A DNA stretch of 64,000 bases from Haliclona indistincta (GCA_964017065.1 OZ024786.1:8003047-8067046); one strand, 5' to 3'. Positions 42,992 through 53,712 are shown, counted from the stretch's first letter. Notes: generated by a model not told the origin, from the letters alone. A program made the numbers and translations.

Positions 42992-43740
42992 CCGATGTCA
43001 ACTCATGGGTCAGTGGCGAGAGCGAAGTTGACATCAATATTCTCGTCACCTACATCTTCCTCGAGGTGACCTATGGAAATTGGCAGTGGCCAGGAGTTAG
43101 GGTAAGATGGACTATGTCAAAGGCTTGCAACTACCGGGTGTCAGGACCAGATGTCATCAACTTTACGGTCGGCCTGCACAAGACTACCTCAAGTCTAGGG
43201 CCGGCAGTGATATTAATGAAAGGCCCTGCATGTGCAGCATTCATCCACTATGTGGAAAACGTTCGGCCAAGCCTGCTAACCAGCTCAACTGACTCAGAGC
43301 TTGCTCTAGTCATCAAGAACGGTAGCCCACTAACCAACTACACCGACTTGGTAAAGATGCTTTTGAGGCGCTACAACCTCCCCTTCTTCCAAAATTGACA
43401 ACAGCCAGGAAGGCGGGGAAACTTCCCTTTAGATAAGGAGAAGACCCAAGAAAGCATGGAGAAGTTGTCGAGAAACATGTCTCACAGCCTTTCTACCTCC
43501 GTAAAGTACTATCACCTAGCCAACCGGAGGCAGGAGGCAGTGGCAAGTCAGACAGAAGAGGAACAGATTAAAGAGGACCAGATTGAAGAGGAGGAGATGG
43601 AAGAGGAGGAGACAGAAGAGGAGCAGATAGGAGAGGAGCAGACAGATGAGGAGGGACAAAAAAGACACCTTACCACATTGTTTTCTGTGTTCATGAGAAG
43701 TAGAGCTGCATTTGATGCAGGTGCATCTAAGTTAATATAG
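42992..43740 (+). pseudogene. Tyrosine-recombinase-like C-terminal region
   Basis: From the acceptor TTTCTTTAG the frame reads ADVNSWVSGESEVDINILVTY, GLHKTTSSLGPAVILMKGP, FIHYVENVRPSLLTSSTDSE and ends at 43398. In a new frame (43456 on) follow MSHSLSTSVKYYHLANRRQE and a glutamate-rich tail. H-S...S-x-K-Y-Y near the end resembles the last histidine and the tyrosine of recombinase-like proteins encoded in many invertebrate genomes. The H-x-x-R region is lost at the break. Assigned by pattern only. Confidence 0.45.
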
Positions 43741-43923
43741 TATATCCACAAGAATGCGTCCTATGAAGTCCAAAAGGCTGCGACAATATCATTGATAGTA
43801 ACCGCCATGACAACTTAGGGTTACAACATCACAAATGCATCTAGGCTAGCTTCCGAGTACTCAAAGTTCTAGGTAAAGTTGAATGTGTGTGTAAGAATAG
43901 GCTTATAATTTGTTTGTTAAGTT

Positions 43924-44518
43924 GTGTTTGTTAGAGGTTCTATAACAGCTGTGAAAGACAAAACCTTCAAATTGAGGCTATCAATTTGTCCAGCAGGAGA
44001 GAAGGCTTTAGACCTTTTCAACACAAAAGGAATAAAGATCGTAATGTCTACAGCATGTCGCTTTTCTCTCAAGAAACAATTCGTAGGTTGGCATCTTCAT
44101 ATTTTGTGGGCGTGAACAACTTGTATCAAGCATGTCCAGAGAACGTAACCAGACGAATCAGTTGAGGAAGAGCTTGTTTCAGAGCGAGGCCATGGCCACA
44201 GCTGTCCGACCAGCCTCATCCATGATGAAGGATTCAGACTGGAGGCTAGGACATATATCAGACAAAATGCGTACATTAAAGGTGAACCAAATCTTACCCT
44301 AGATGTGTTCGTCAAATTGGTTTTAAGCAAATACAACACTAGAAGACGGGTCCATGAATTGGCTTTGCACGTGTACACCATCAAAAGGGTGTGTACTTTG
44401 ATGGTCACGATCGTGAAGATGTGGTGTGTTATAGGAATGAGTTCTTGGCCAGCCTTCGACGGCAATCTCCCAGATTTAGCGAATGGCGAGAAACCGAGAA
44501 ATTACCCACCAGCTTAAG
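43924..44518 (+). pseudogene. Transposase fragment with KGVYFDGHDRED motif
   Basis: In several frames: an opening frame (VRGSITAVKDKTFKLRLS), then HDEGFRLEARTYIRQNAYIKG and LTLDVFVKLVLSKYNTRR, and finally HQKGVYFDGHDREDVVCYR. The last phrase is typical of the start of the catalytic half of a large eukaryotic DDE transposase family that I cannot name with certainty. The DDE region itself is absent. A DDE_3-like piece lies on the opposite strand at 47482-47690. Confidence 0.5.
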
Positions 44519-45250
44519 TGAACTATAAAATTAGCGCTATCATCGTTGCCATGGTACCGGTACTGTCTTGTTGTAGACAACAGTGCCTTGTGCACAAGTG
44601 CAGTCATTCTCATGGCCTAGCAGTGAGTGAAGTAGGTACAAGTACACAGAAAAACCCTCAAAAGCATAACCCTCTATTTAGCATACTGCGCACTGGTAAT
44701 ACTGCTAGCTAGCTTGCTAAGCCTGTGCAGCTATGGATTATTTCAATGTATACGGTATCACAAGTGCTATCTGCAAATTTGACTGAACCCCTATATAAAG
44801 GACAGCTAATTCAAAATTTTTTACACTGACAATTAACTAAAGATAGAACTACTGTACAATTATGTTATCAAAAGGTTTAAGTGAACTCTATTATTAGCGC
44901 TATCATCGTCGCCATAGCACCAGTACTGTCTTGTAGACAACAGTGCCCTGTGCAGTCATTCTCATGGCCTAGCAGTGAGTAAAGTAGGTACAAGTACACA
45001 GAAAAACTCAAAAGCATAACCCTACAGCATACTGCACACCGATAATATTGCTTTAGCTAGCTAAGCCGCCTCCTCAATGCGCAGATAGTTGTTATGAAAA
45101 AATACACAAAGAGCTATGTGCACAAGCGCAGTCATTCTCATGGCCTTGCAGTGAGTGAAGTATAGGTTCAAGTACACAAAAACTAAAAATCATGACCTTT
45201 AGCATACTGCGCACTGGTAATAATGCTAGCTAGCTAGCTAACCTGCGCAG
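44517..45250. repeat. Tandem block, three diverged units
   Basis: Units beginning near 44517, 44878 and 45110 share AAGTGAACT..ATTAGCGCTATCATCGT, GCAGTCATTCTCATGGCC and AGTGAGTGAAGTAGGTACA. They alternate with the TATA-box blocks listed separately, indicating stepwise duplication of a promoter-plus-exon unit. Confidence 0.75.
44770..44825 (+). promoter_or_regulatory. TATA promoter block, copy 1
   Basis: CTGCAAATTTGACTGAACCC then CTATATAAAGGACAGC, TATA at 44792-44800. No open first exon follows within 200 bases. Confidence 0.5.
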
Positions 45251-45353
45251 CTATGGATTATTTCAATGTATACAGTATCACAAGAGTTTGCAGATCACTG
45301 CGACCAAAAGTTTTTAGTGAAATTGATTGGTTGATATTTTTGGCAAAGTGTCA

Positions 45354-45412
45354 TCTGCAAATTTGACTAAACCCCTATATAAAGGACAGCTAATTCAAAA
45401 ATTTTATACAAA
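45354..45412 (+). promoter_or_regulatory. TATA promoter block, copy 2
   Basis: Same block, TATATAAAG at 45376-45384, 48 bases before the ATG at 45424 of a glutamine-rich exon. Confidence 0.6.
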
Positions 45413-45423
45413 ATCTAAATGTC

Positions 45424-45790
45424 ATGGAAGTCTCGCGGGAAGAGGACTCACTATTATTAGAGCCTGGCATTGAGTATGAGAAACAACGTCAGCAGCAGCT
45501 CGAGCTACAAAGTCAGCAGCAGCTCGAGCTGCAAGAAAAGCAGCAGCTCAAACTGCAACAAAAGGAGCATCTCGAGCTGCAACAAAAGCAGCAGCTCAAG
45601 CTGCAACAAAAGGAACAGCTCGAGCTGCAACAAAAGGAGCACCTCGAGCTGCAAAAACAGGAACTAGCCCAAGAAGAGGCTCGGCTAAGGAGGTAATTGA
45701 GAGAGCTTGCCCAGCGCAGGCAAGTTCTCTCAACTGTCAAAAAACAAACGCCGCAGAGGAGGAGGCCGAGAGGTCGAGCCTTGGGCTGCA
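45424..45790 (+). pseudogene. Glutamine/leucine-rich first exon, copy A
   Basis: MEVSREEDSLLLEPGIEYEK is followed by a run of about eight QLELQ/QLKLQ-type repeats (15-base codon blocks). One in-frame stop (TAA, 45694-45696) interrupts it. The frame then continues RRRPRGRALGCN up to a donor GTGAGT near 45796. Copy B at 46226 has the same layout. The repeats could form a coiled coil. No function recognised. Confidence 0.5.
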
Positions 45791-46149
45791 ATATAGTGAG
45801 TGCATTAAAAATACTTATCTTTATTCAGAAATCAGCAAAGATTATAAGTAAACCTGGCCAGACTTATCATATTCATTCATTATCATTTCATAATCTTCAT
45901 ATTGCAATATATTTTGTTCAAAATTATTTATAAAACAAATTATAAGTTGTCAGCTGTGATAACACAATCAACGTACATACGCACATAAATTATTTTAACT
46001 CATTGTATAATACAAATCACTTTCCGAAGTTCAGGTTATGGCTCAAATCGGCAAGGCTTGTATGTAGGTGTGGCTCATAGCACAGCTCTTTATCCATTAA
46101 CATATGCACTTAGTGAATCTGATTGGTTGATATTTTTGGCACAGAGTGC

Positions 46150-46206
46150 CATCTGCAAATTTGACTGAACCCCTATATAAAGGACAGCTAATTCAAAATT
46201 TTTACT
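46150..46206 (+). promoter_or_regulatory. TATA promoter block, copy 3
   Basis: TATATAAAG at 46174-46182 in the same surrounding sequence, 52 bases before the ATG at 46226. Confidence 0.6.
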
Positions 46207-46225
46207 CAAAATCTTGGTGATAATT

Positions 46226-46490
46226 ATGAGCGAGGCCGGTGACGACGAAATCTTGTATCCTGAAGCGGAAATGGAGTACAAGGAAGAGAAACGGGAGTGA
46301 GAGGAGCTAGAGCTGCAAGAACTGCAGCAGCAGCAACAGCTCGAGGTACAGGACTCTTTGCAGGAGCAAAGAAGACAAATAGTAGAAGAGCGACCATTGA
46401 GAGAGAGGTTTAAACTCTTAAACAAGCGCCAGCGGCAATTGAAAATGCCGTTGAAGAGAAGACAGGGCCGGCGTCTTGGAGGCTGGCAAA
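46226..46490 (+). pseudogene. Glutamine/leucine-rich first exon, copy B
   Basis: MSEAGDDEILYPEAEMEYKE, one in-frame TGA (46298-46300), then ELELQELQQQQQLEVQ and the basic end RRQGRRLGGWQ before a GTATGA donor-like site. It parallels copy A in order (acidic start, Gln-rich middle, RRxxGRxLG end). Confidence 0.5.
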
Positions 46491-46509
46491 GTATGACAAC
46501 ACACTATAA

Positions 46510-47481
46510 TTGAAATAATGTATATATTATTATTTTCTTTTTTTAACAAAGAAAGCAGCAAAGATCATCCAAATATGTAAGAAATAACAACTTACAACCA
46601 AAGACATTATCATTTTAATCATTATTATCTCTATTGTGCATCTTAATCATTATCATTTTTATTGTATCATAGAACATTAAAAAATCATTTTTAAAGATTA
46701 ACTGTTGTCAACTTAGCGGTAGTATAACTCTGGTCTAGTGACGCAAGTTAACAGCTACTTCACATCAAATAAATGCACAAGTATGAATGAATAACATTAA
46801 GTGGTCAGCTGTGATAACACTATCTATATACATTCCTACATAATTCAAGTTTTATGCACTTTTTCTGATCCTAGACTGAACCGCATGGAGTCTCAGTCAA
46901 AAAGACAATTACAGTCTCCATCAACAATCCTCACTCTCAGAGGGTAATTTTTGAAAAAATAGTGTTTTAAGTTAAAGGTAAAGTTATATTAACAACTTAT
47001 TGACACTGCTGAGTTTGTTATTAAAACTACTAGCTAGGAGCTCCTACAAACTATACTGGCGCATGGGTGTGCATGTCTCGATATCATGAAGGCCAGTGTG
47101 GACAATGCTTCATCTGTAGCATGAGAATGTATGATCATTTTTGTGGTCTGTCAGTGGCAACACAGCAATACATCCAACGGCATCATCGTGAAACGATCCC
47201 AGCCTTTGCCGTTCCCACAGCTGAGAAGCACAAAGGAAACTAAATATTGAACGCCTTCCTACATAGAGTATAGACAGTACTCTATAATTACACGATTACG
47301 TAATGCGGTTTATTGCATTATTATTCATAAAAATTCGATGAATGACAATTTTTGCTAGAGCCTCTCTCGCTGGCCATGCAATCACTCAAGCATACCTTCT
47401 ATCACTCACGATCTCAAACAATCACTCAAGCATACCTTATGCTGTCACTCTGTCTCAGTAAACACCTTCATATATTCACGT
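46510..47481. other. No gene recognised
   Basis: AT-rich. A short plus-strand frame near 47120-47240 (YDHFCGLSVATQQYIQRHH) may be a remnant exon. A repeated CACTCAAGCATACCTT occurs at 47384 and 47423. Confidence 0.35.
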
Positions 47482-47690
47482 CTACATGTACCCGATACCC
47501 TCCTCTAAGGGCATCCAATCAGGACTATATGGAGGAAGGTAGCGTATCAGAGCACCTGAGCTGGTTATGATGTCATAAATACGATCCAAATGATGGATAG
47601 ATGTATTGTCTAGTATTACTACTGATCGACTGTTCGTTCCATTGAATGGTTGCAATGTAGGTAGCAATTTATTACGAACAAAGTCCTAGA
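47482..47690 (-). pseudogene. DDE_3-type transposase fragment (IS630/mariner-like)
   Basis: Minus-strand DFVRNKLLPTLQPFNGTN, VVILDNTSIHHLDRIYDII and IRYLPPYSPDWMPLEEGIG. D-N-x-x-I-H-H and LPPYSPD-x-x-P-x-E-E are the second and third acidic regions of DDE_3 transposases. Only this C-terminal part remains. Confidence 0.75.
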
Positions 47691-47934
47691 CAGTACAGTG
47701 CCCTCATCTGACCAATCATGACATAATGAGTACATCACACACCGCCGCGCCTATCAAGCGCGCAATAAGCGAGCTCACTTGTTATTTGAATTTTTGGCGC
47801 GATGTAGCAGGTGCATTCAGTATCTGAAAACTCAAGTAGATGACGGCTGCTAAAATGGCAACTGTGGAGAGTCAAGCATCAGATATTTTACCAGCATAAT
47901 TTGTTATCTATAAAGTTTTATTAAAGAAGATGAA

Positions 47935-48366
47935 TTGCTTCTAATCATTCCAATAGACACCGAGTCCCTGCCGCCACCTCTTGAGCAGGATGAACAGCAT
48001 GCCCCGTCACCACCACCTCCGGGTCGTCAGGAGCATGCCCGACGGACGCCACCACCACAACCAGCTCCTCAGCGGGAACATGCCCCAGTGCCGCCACCAC
48101 CACCTCCGGCTCCTCACCGGGAGCATGTACTGTCACCACTGCCTCGTACTAGGCCTCCTCATCATCATGGTCTAGGTAGAGGTGGGCAACTAGGGCGCCG
48201 TGGCGGCATGCCTAGAGGAGGTGGCACTAGCGGCACTACATGCACAACTGGCGACACAACTGCCACCACTCAAGCTGATGAAGAGTATTACAGACCGCCA
48301 AGCTGGTGGAGTGGTTGCCGCCGCCGCCAGCATTGGTACACCCAGGGAGGACGAAGCTGGGCAATT
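47935..48366 (+). CDS. Proline-rich exon with RGG-like C-terminal part
   Basis: The first half is proline-rich, with three repeats ending in a histidine-glutamate-histidine-type joint (PPPPAPHREHV, PAPQREHAP). The second half is the 210-bp repeat also found at 42294 (LGRRGGMPRGGG ... QHWYTQGGRSWAI). It ends in a good donor (ATT|GTGAGT near 48367). It is likely a 5' exon of an unrecognised gene; downstream exons were not identified. Confidence 0.4.
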
Positions 48367-48387
48367 GTGAGTGACCTTGTATTATAA
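48176..48387 (+). repeat. 210-bp direct repeat, right copy
   Basis: See 42294-42505; this copy retains the splice donor. Confidence 0.85.
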
Positions 48388-48388
48388 T

Positions 48389-49282
48389 TATATTGTACAA
48401 TATTATTTCGTAAACCATCTTCGTCTTCGTCTTTGTTTGCACAACATCAGTACAACTCTTGCACACATTGATGGAGTCCGTAGCATAATTCACTTTTTTG
48501 AAATAACTTTTAAACTCACTTTCTGTAAGTAACTTTGACAAAGTCAAGCGCCGTAACCGATCAGCGAGCGAAATGAAACAGTAGACTCACTCACTCGCTA
48601 GCTAGTTATGTCATCAGATCATAAGAGGACTGACGACGTTAGCAGTACGAATATGCTTTATTGCTTATAACAGTACATTTCAGGGTTAATTAATCGTCCA
48701 ATGAATAATTTAACTAGCGAAGTGCGTGAGCGTGGTCAAATGCATCCGGAAATGGAATTTATCTCTTCAATTCAGAATAGTCACGATACAACATGACTAG
48801 TTGAAGATTCATTCTAGCTAAACGTGCATCAGCACATACATGTTTCTTTTCTTCCCAGTCTATGCTGAAGTGTTCATGCCAAAAATTCGTCATCCACTTT
48901 CACTTTACATTGACAATGCCGGTCGTCTCTGTCTTTCTCATGTCAAAGATGAGACTTTGACCAGCAAAGGGGCCGAAATAGGGTTCCATTAACAAGGTTG
49001 CTGTAGTGAAAATAATAAAGCAATTGACTTGTAAATACTCGAGAAAACTGGCCCTTTTATGGCCCTAAATTCTAATGTTGAAAGGTTAAATTTGTTTTCT
49101 ATTCTTTCACTTACACCTCTAATATAAGGTGAGTACGATTGTTTTTGGCTTTGGATCATTCAAAGAGGGCGTCTTTGTGGTTTGTTAAAAAGGGTTCTTC
49201 TCTCTTTCCTGCATCATAGCGGGAGGGAAATTTAGCTTACTAGCCATGGTCATAGCTGGGTGATGAATTGCCACGAGTTTGT
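48389..49282. other. No gene recognised
   Basis: No recognisable exon; mixed AT-rich sequence. Confidence 0.35.
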
Positions 49283-49406
49283 TAATCGGAATTGTAACAA
49301 GACAGGAGATAAAGAAGCTTGAGGATGAAGGAGACATTAGACCTCGACAAGTTCAGAGGTTCTATATTGCTGTGAGAGAGTTCTACACTAAGCTGTATGT
49401 GGTATG
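49283..49406 (+). pseudogene. Fragment with KLEDEGDIRPRQVQRFYIAV
   Basis: A 40-codon frame, charged and helical, that stops where a 35-base tandem repeat begins. It reads like a piece of a larger uncharacterised protein; the family is not known to me. Confidence 0.35.
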
Positions 49407-49503
49407 AACGTTCACGAATGCTGCCTGCAGCTAGTGGTATGAACGTTCACGAATGCTGCCTGCAGCTAGTGGTATGAACGTTCACGAATGCTGCCTGCAG
49501 CTA
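49399..49503. repeat. Perfect 35-bp tandem repeat, three copies
   Basis: GTGGTATGAACGTTCACGAA plus TGCTGCCTGCAGCTA three times without visible differences, which implies recent expansion. Confidence 0.9.
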
Positions 49504-49631
49504 GCTTGTAGGCTATTTTTGCTTATGCAAAGTTTACTGTGGGCCCTCTGAGAATCAACATTGAAGACCAGCACTGCTTTTACTGTGATTGTCTCTTGAA
49601 AAGCTCTAACATTTTTTTCTATCCACAAACA

Positions 49632-49950
49632 AATGGAAAATATGAACCAGTTGACCCTTGTTTGGAACTGATTGAAAACAGTGTAGCTGATTAGTAAGAC
49701 CAGCTTCACCTGAACATTTTCAAGCATCTTACTTTACCTGCAGACCAGAGAGATGGTCACGGAATACATCGATACTCCATCTCCTGTCTGTGGAGTGTGT
49801 CTCCAGCACAGCCAGGCAACGACTAATTATGTGTCAAAGAGAAGTATAATTCCTCCATTAAACAAAATTAATGAAAAATATGAACCAGTTGATCCTTGTT
49901 TGGAACTGATTGAAAACAGTGTAGCTGATTAGTAAGAACAGCTTCACCTG
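49632..49950. repeat. Duplicated 81-bp segment
   Basis: 49632-49712 and 49870-49950 both encode KYEPVDPCLELIENSVAD before a double stop; two or three base differences. Confidence 0.75.
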
Positions 49951-50108
49951 CAATGTGGAGGATCAAAGATAATTAACAATCACTATCACAATTATTATTA
50001 TTATAATTATATAATTATAATAACTTCAATAATATAATTATAATAATTATAATTATTAGCAGTGTAAATCAGAATCAGACTATTCTAGAACATTTTATCA
50101 CAATTGTG

Positions 50109-50885
50109 CTACTTGCTTTCAGTCATAAAACATTGCTGAAAATTAGCCTCACTTTAAGAAAATCGAGTGTAGCTGCTGATATACTACAGGGTGAGAAAAG
50201 GTCTAAGCAGAAAATGACACGCTGGAATTCACAACTAAAAATGATTATGTCAGTCTTATCTATTTCAGAACTAAGGGCCTTTCACACTGGGCTCAATAAC
50301 CGAATTCAATGCGCATTGAATTCGCATCGATCGCGTTCACACTTACGGTTAATTTAATCCGGTTCTTGCAATGCGCATCGAATGCGCATCGAGTCAATCC
50401 ACCTCGCGATGTGGATTGGAAGCGCATCGAACCGAATTGCATGGGCGTACCGGAAGTCATGAATAATGAATAAACACACGTTTTCGAACAATGGCTGCTG
50501 GGAAGACGATCGACGGTTTCTCTGTCCTCGACGCTCGTGTATTCGTCCTCTGGCAGTGTTTCCTGCTCACAAGCGCTGCTGTGGAAGCCGTGTAGGAGTA
50601 CAGCTACTGCAACACGTGAGCCGGCACGTGACCTAAACGGCGTTCTAATCGTGTTTCCAGAAGTCTAGTGTGAACGCTCCCGATGCGCATTCAATTCGCA
50701 TCGATAGTGAACGGTTCTAGACAGGTGCCAATGCGCATCATAACCGACTCCAGTGTGAAAAGGCCTCTAGGCTCTCTGAACTAGAAGATGCTCCAACTCT
50801 AACAGCTCACGATAGTGATCTATTCGAAGAAGCAACCGACTTTGCTCACTTAGAGCATCCGACCATACGTTTTAGGGTTGGCTAA
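50109..50885 (+). pseudogene. hAT transposase fragment split by a MITE
   Basis: AADILQGEKRSKQKMTRWNS and QLKMIMSVLSISEL, then after the MITE LSELEDAPTLTAHDSDLFEE. TRWNS-Q-L-K-M-I...LT-x-H-D is the conserved middle of hAT/ZBED transposases. No dimerisation domain follows. Confidence 0.7.
50274..50766. mobile_element. MITE with AGGGCCTTTCACACTGG ends
   Basis: Left AGGGCCTTTCACACTGG and right AGGCCTTTTCACACTGG (read inward), flanked by CTA on both sides. Inner repeats of GATGCGCATTCAATTCGCAT type occur near both ends. It splits the hAT pseudogene. Confidence 0.7.
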
Positions 50886-51041
50886 TAACTTACTTAACTT
50901 GATTCAATTTTTTATAACTTGTTTCAATTTTTACAGGCTTATTGTACAATTACCTGGCACACGGAAGTAGATACACATGGTGCATTTAGAGCTCTCCAAC
51001 AAAGGTACACTAACTGGGCATTAGGTCGACTAGATCATATT

Positions 51042-51726
51042 AGAGAGGTTAAGATCCACGTTACAGTGAACATTGAATTATTGTGACGTCACGTTTATGA
51101 CCACGCCCCTTATTAATAGTCACTTTCACGGTGAATTTCAACGTTTTTCACAGCAAAACAACGTAAGTGCAAGCAGCGCTAGCGTGGGCCCCTAGCTCGT
51201 GCAGCCCATGTTTAAAACAGACGCCTGACATTTTAAAAGTAAGTTCTTGATGTGTAGAGGGTTTATAAGCAAGCTATGACTGTGTGACACTGACAGGTCG
51301 ACCATACTGGCTATCGCTCAGTACAGCTGCATACCGTCTCTGCCGCCAACTCTGACTATGCCAGGATTCCGCTGGAGCGTGAAGCTAGACATAGCTTTAT
51401 GTCTCGAAGTGTTCAAAACGAGTCCTCAAAAAACTGCTGATTGGGAGAAGGTGGCAACCAGTCTCGGCGCCGAGACTGCCGGGCAGGCGCCTGCAGCACT
51501 TCCAAAAGCCAGGGGGTGCAGCTACGTTTAATTTACCTCCTTGCTCTCTCCATAGTCCAGGCAGCGACACTCAGCAGCCAGCAGTTGTTCCCTAGCCTGC
51601 GCGACAAGCAGCGACCGTGATTTTAATCAATTTATTTTACTGCCCATTTTCACCGTTAACGCGTGACGTCACATTTTATAATTATTAACGTTTAGCATTC
51701 ACCGTAACGTGGATCTTAACCTCTCT
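51042..51726 (+). mobile_element. Deleted Harbinger derivative carrying a Myb-like start
   Basis: Ends AGAGAGGTTAAGATCCACGT and its complement; duplication ATT at 51039-51041 and 51727-51729. Units B and C of the surrounding repeat show the unoccupied site (CATATTGAAA). Inside, 51358-51531 begins MPGFRWSVKLDIALCLEVF and DWEKVATSLG, matching the Myb-like protein of the 37242 element. No transposase is left. Confidence 0.85.
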
Positions 51727-52122
51727 ATTAAAATAAATTGTCGGTACCCTGAATACTGACATATACGATGTCACATGACACCCTCAATGAAAGCAGGCAT
51801 ATATCACGTCTATTTACTTCTAGAAAGAGAAGGTGACCTTGGAAACATGCTTGCTACCTTCAGGTTCGAAAAATCACATGTATGCTAAATCACATGAAAT
51901 CACATGTATGCTAGAATTTACTTAACTATTCGTACTCGTACGCAAAATATTTAAGGAAACATGATAATTTTGTTATTGCTTCAAGTTGGAAGCCACAAAA
52001 TACCACTGTTGTACATACAGAACCATGCTTCAAACGTACAATACCGGATATAACTCTAATTCTTGATGAATACTGGAAGATTTCTGTTGAAACAACCATT
52101 GACAACGTCTACTTAACAAGTA

Positions 52123-52413
52123 GTGATTCCAGAGGTAATTTTCACCTTATACAGGACACCCATTGTACACACACAATGTCCCAATGGCAAACAACTGCAC
52201 GCTTTCTATGACATCATGCAATGGCCACACGACAGCAACCTCACTCTCGAAGTATTGCACCTCATTCTATACACTTTGAAAGATAGGTTGCCACCAATTC
52301 TATACCTCGAAATGGACAACTGTGGTCAAGAGAACAAGAACAGGTACTTCCTTGGGTTTTGTACTCTGCCGGTGGCCAAAGGTGTCTTCAAAATGGTAAA
52401 CACAATGACATGA
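52123..52413 (+). pseudogene. DUF7869-like DDE fragment, unit A
   Basis: WPHDSNLTLEVLHLILYTLK, YLEMDNCGQENKNRYFLGFC and PVAKGVF. HDSNLT...P.LY...DN...ENKNRY.LGFC..L is the conserved core of DUF7869-type proteins, which have transposase-like acidic residues. The frame ends after KMVNTMT. Confidence 0.65.
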
Positions 52414-52599
52414 AGATTAAAGAACACTAACTGAGGAGGAAGGAAGAAGGGAGTTCAAAGTTCACTCGAACGCAACGCCAGTCTTGCTTAGCCACTCTTT
52501 TCCACGTTGGTGGAAAACGACTTACCATACTGGGTCGTGAGAAACTCACGTCATGCTCCCCTCGACTCCTCAGGAAAATGAATCTGAACATTTTGGCAA

Positions 52600-52820
52600 G
52601 GAGTATGCATCAAAGAGTGTCCTTCACTGCGAGCTCCATGCTTTAGCCTATGAGATAGAATGCCAAGCTGATGAAATCATAGACCCTGAATGCGACATTT
52701 TCTGTGCTTACTAAGTTCCGTCCAAAGGAGAAAATTAACCTCAGCCTACTTCAGTCAAACATGACCTGTTAATTTTATTAGTGAGACATGGTACTGGTTA
52801 TCACTGGGTGGAACATCTAC
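52600..52820 (+). pseudogene. MULE remnant copy 5, plus strand
   Basis: KEYASKSVLHCELHALAYEI, then after breaks LLQSN and RHGTGYHWVEHL, match the region around the third catalytic acid of MULE copy 1 (PLHALAYEIECN ... KGTGYHWLLEL). Highly decayed. Confidence 0.6.
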
Positions 52821-52873
52821 GAGTACAACACAATTCATCACATGTATTAATTATTGTTACGAATATTTTAGGC

Positions 52874-53282
52874 CAATTATATGAGCTACAAGCTAGGAGA
52901 CCGGGCACTAGTTTACTTCCCACAAGAAGAGAGTGGTCATTTGTGGAAGTTATCGAGACCGTGGCGCGGACTATATCGGGTGATTTCCATTGCTGAACCA
53001 GATATGACCGTCATCAATATATACAATCCTCAACACAACCCAATCAAAGTTCATCAATCACGAGTAAAACCCACTGCCCCCCAGATTTACCTGCTAGGTC
53101 CTATTGGTATGGCTCAAGGAGAGCTGGACCAGGACCCCCTCCCAAGTGGACAGTTCGATCAGATACCAGCCCGTCGAACACTGGATATCTTACTGCAGAC
53201 ACTGTCTCACCGAGAACTGACTATCCCTCCCATCGTTAAAAGAGCACACAGTCGTTACTCTCTGAGATCTCTTAAGAAGTGA
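52874..53282 (+). pseudogene. Ty3/gypsy integrase C-terminal fragment
   Basis: YKLGDRALVYFPQEESG, LSRPWRGLYRVISI and VHQSRVKP form the SH3-like integrase tail of gypsy-type polyproteins, followed by a proline/serine-rich end (IPPIVKRAHSRYSLRSL). No other pol domain is present upstream, and no LTR was recognised. Confidence 0.75.
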
Positions 53283-53539
53283 ATGATACAGAGTCTAGTA
53301 GCAGCACAGTGGATGATGATGAAGACTCTAGACTAACAGATCTATCTTGGTATGTGTAAAACATTGTGCAATGTAAAAACATTGTGCAATGTAGCCATTG
53401 CACTCTTATGCCAACCTATCTTGAATGTGTTTACTGCAAAGAAATCAGCCAAACTTTAGCAAAAATATATCTGAAGCCAATGATCCCTCTGTGACTTGCA
53501 TTACGCAGCACCCTGGTTTTAATGCTGTGTTATCTGTAT

Positions 53540-53712
53540 ACTGGACCTCAACCTCCACCTGTGGTCCCTCAGCTTTAACCTGTGGTTCCTACTCTTAGGC
53601 ATGTGGTGCTTCATCCTGTGGTCCCTCAGCCTCAACCTGTGGTCCCTCAGCCTCTACCTCTGGGCCCTCAGTCTCCACCTGTGGTCCCTCCTGTAAGGGT
53701 TCCTCCTCCTAA
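53540..53712 (+). repeat. 18-bp minisatellite coding PxPPVVPQ-type peptide
   Basis: Units of CCTCAGCCTCAACCTGTGGT type, about eight, open as PQPQPVVPQPLPLGPQ in one frame. Confidence 0.8.

Larger units (their letters stand above)
50937..52430 (+). repeat. DUF7869-like element, unit A (interrupted)
   Basis: Corresponds to 54118-54960 and 55745-56870. It begins CTTATTGTACAATTACCTGG and ends with AACACAATGACATGAAGATTA. The coding content is decayed; a 685-base Harbinger derivative interrupts it at 51042. Confidence 0.7.

Noticed and set aside
45470..45667. Serine-rich alternative frame and cysteine/serine-rich minus frame across the Gln-repeat exon
   Set aside because: Both arise from reading the same CAGCAGCTCGAGCTG-type codon repeats out of phase.
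47482..47690. Possible catalytic half of the KGVYFDGH transposase
   Set aside because: Opposite strand, 3 kb away, and its LPPYSPDxxPxEE pattern fits DDE_3 elements; a link is not supported by the sequence.
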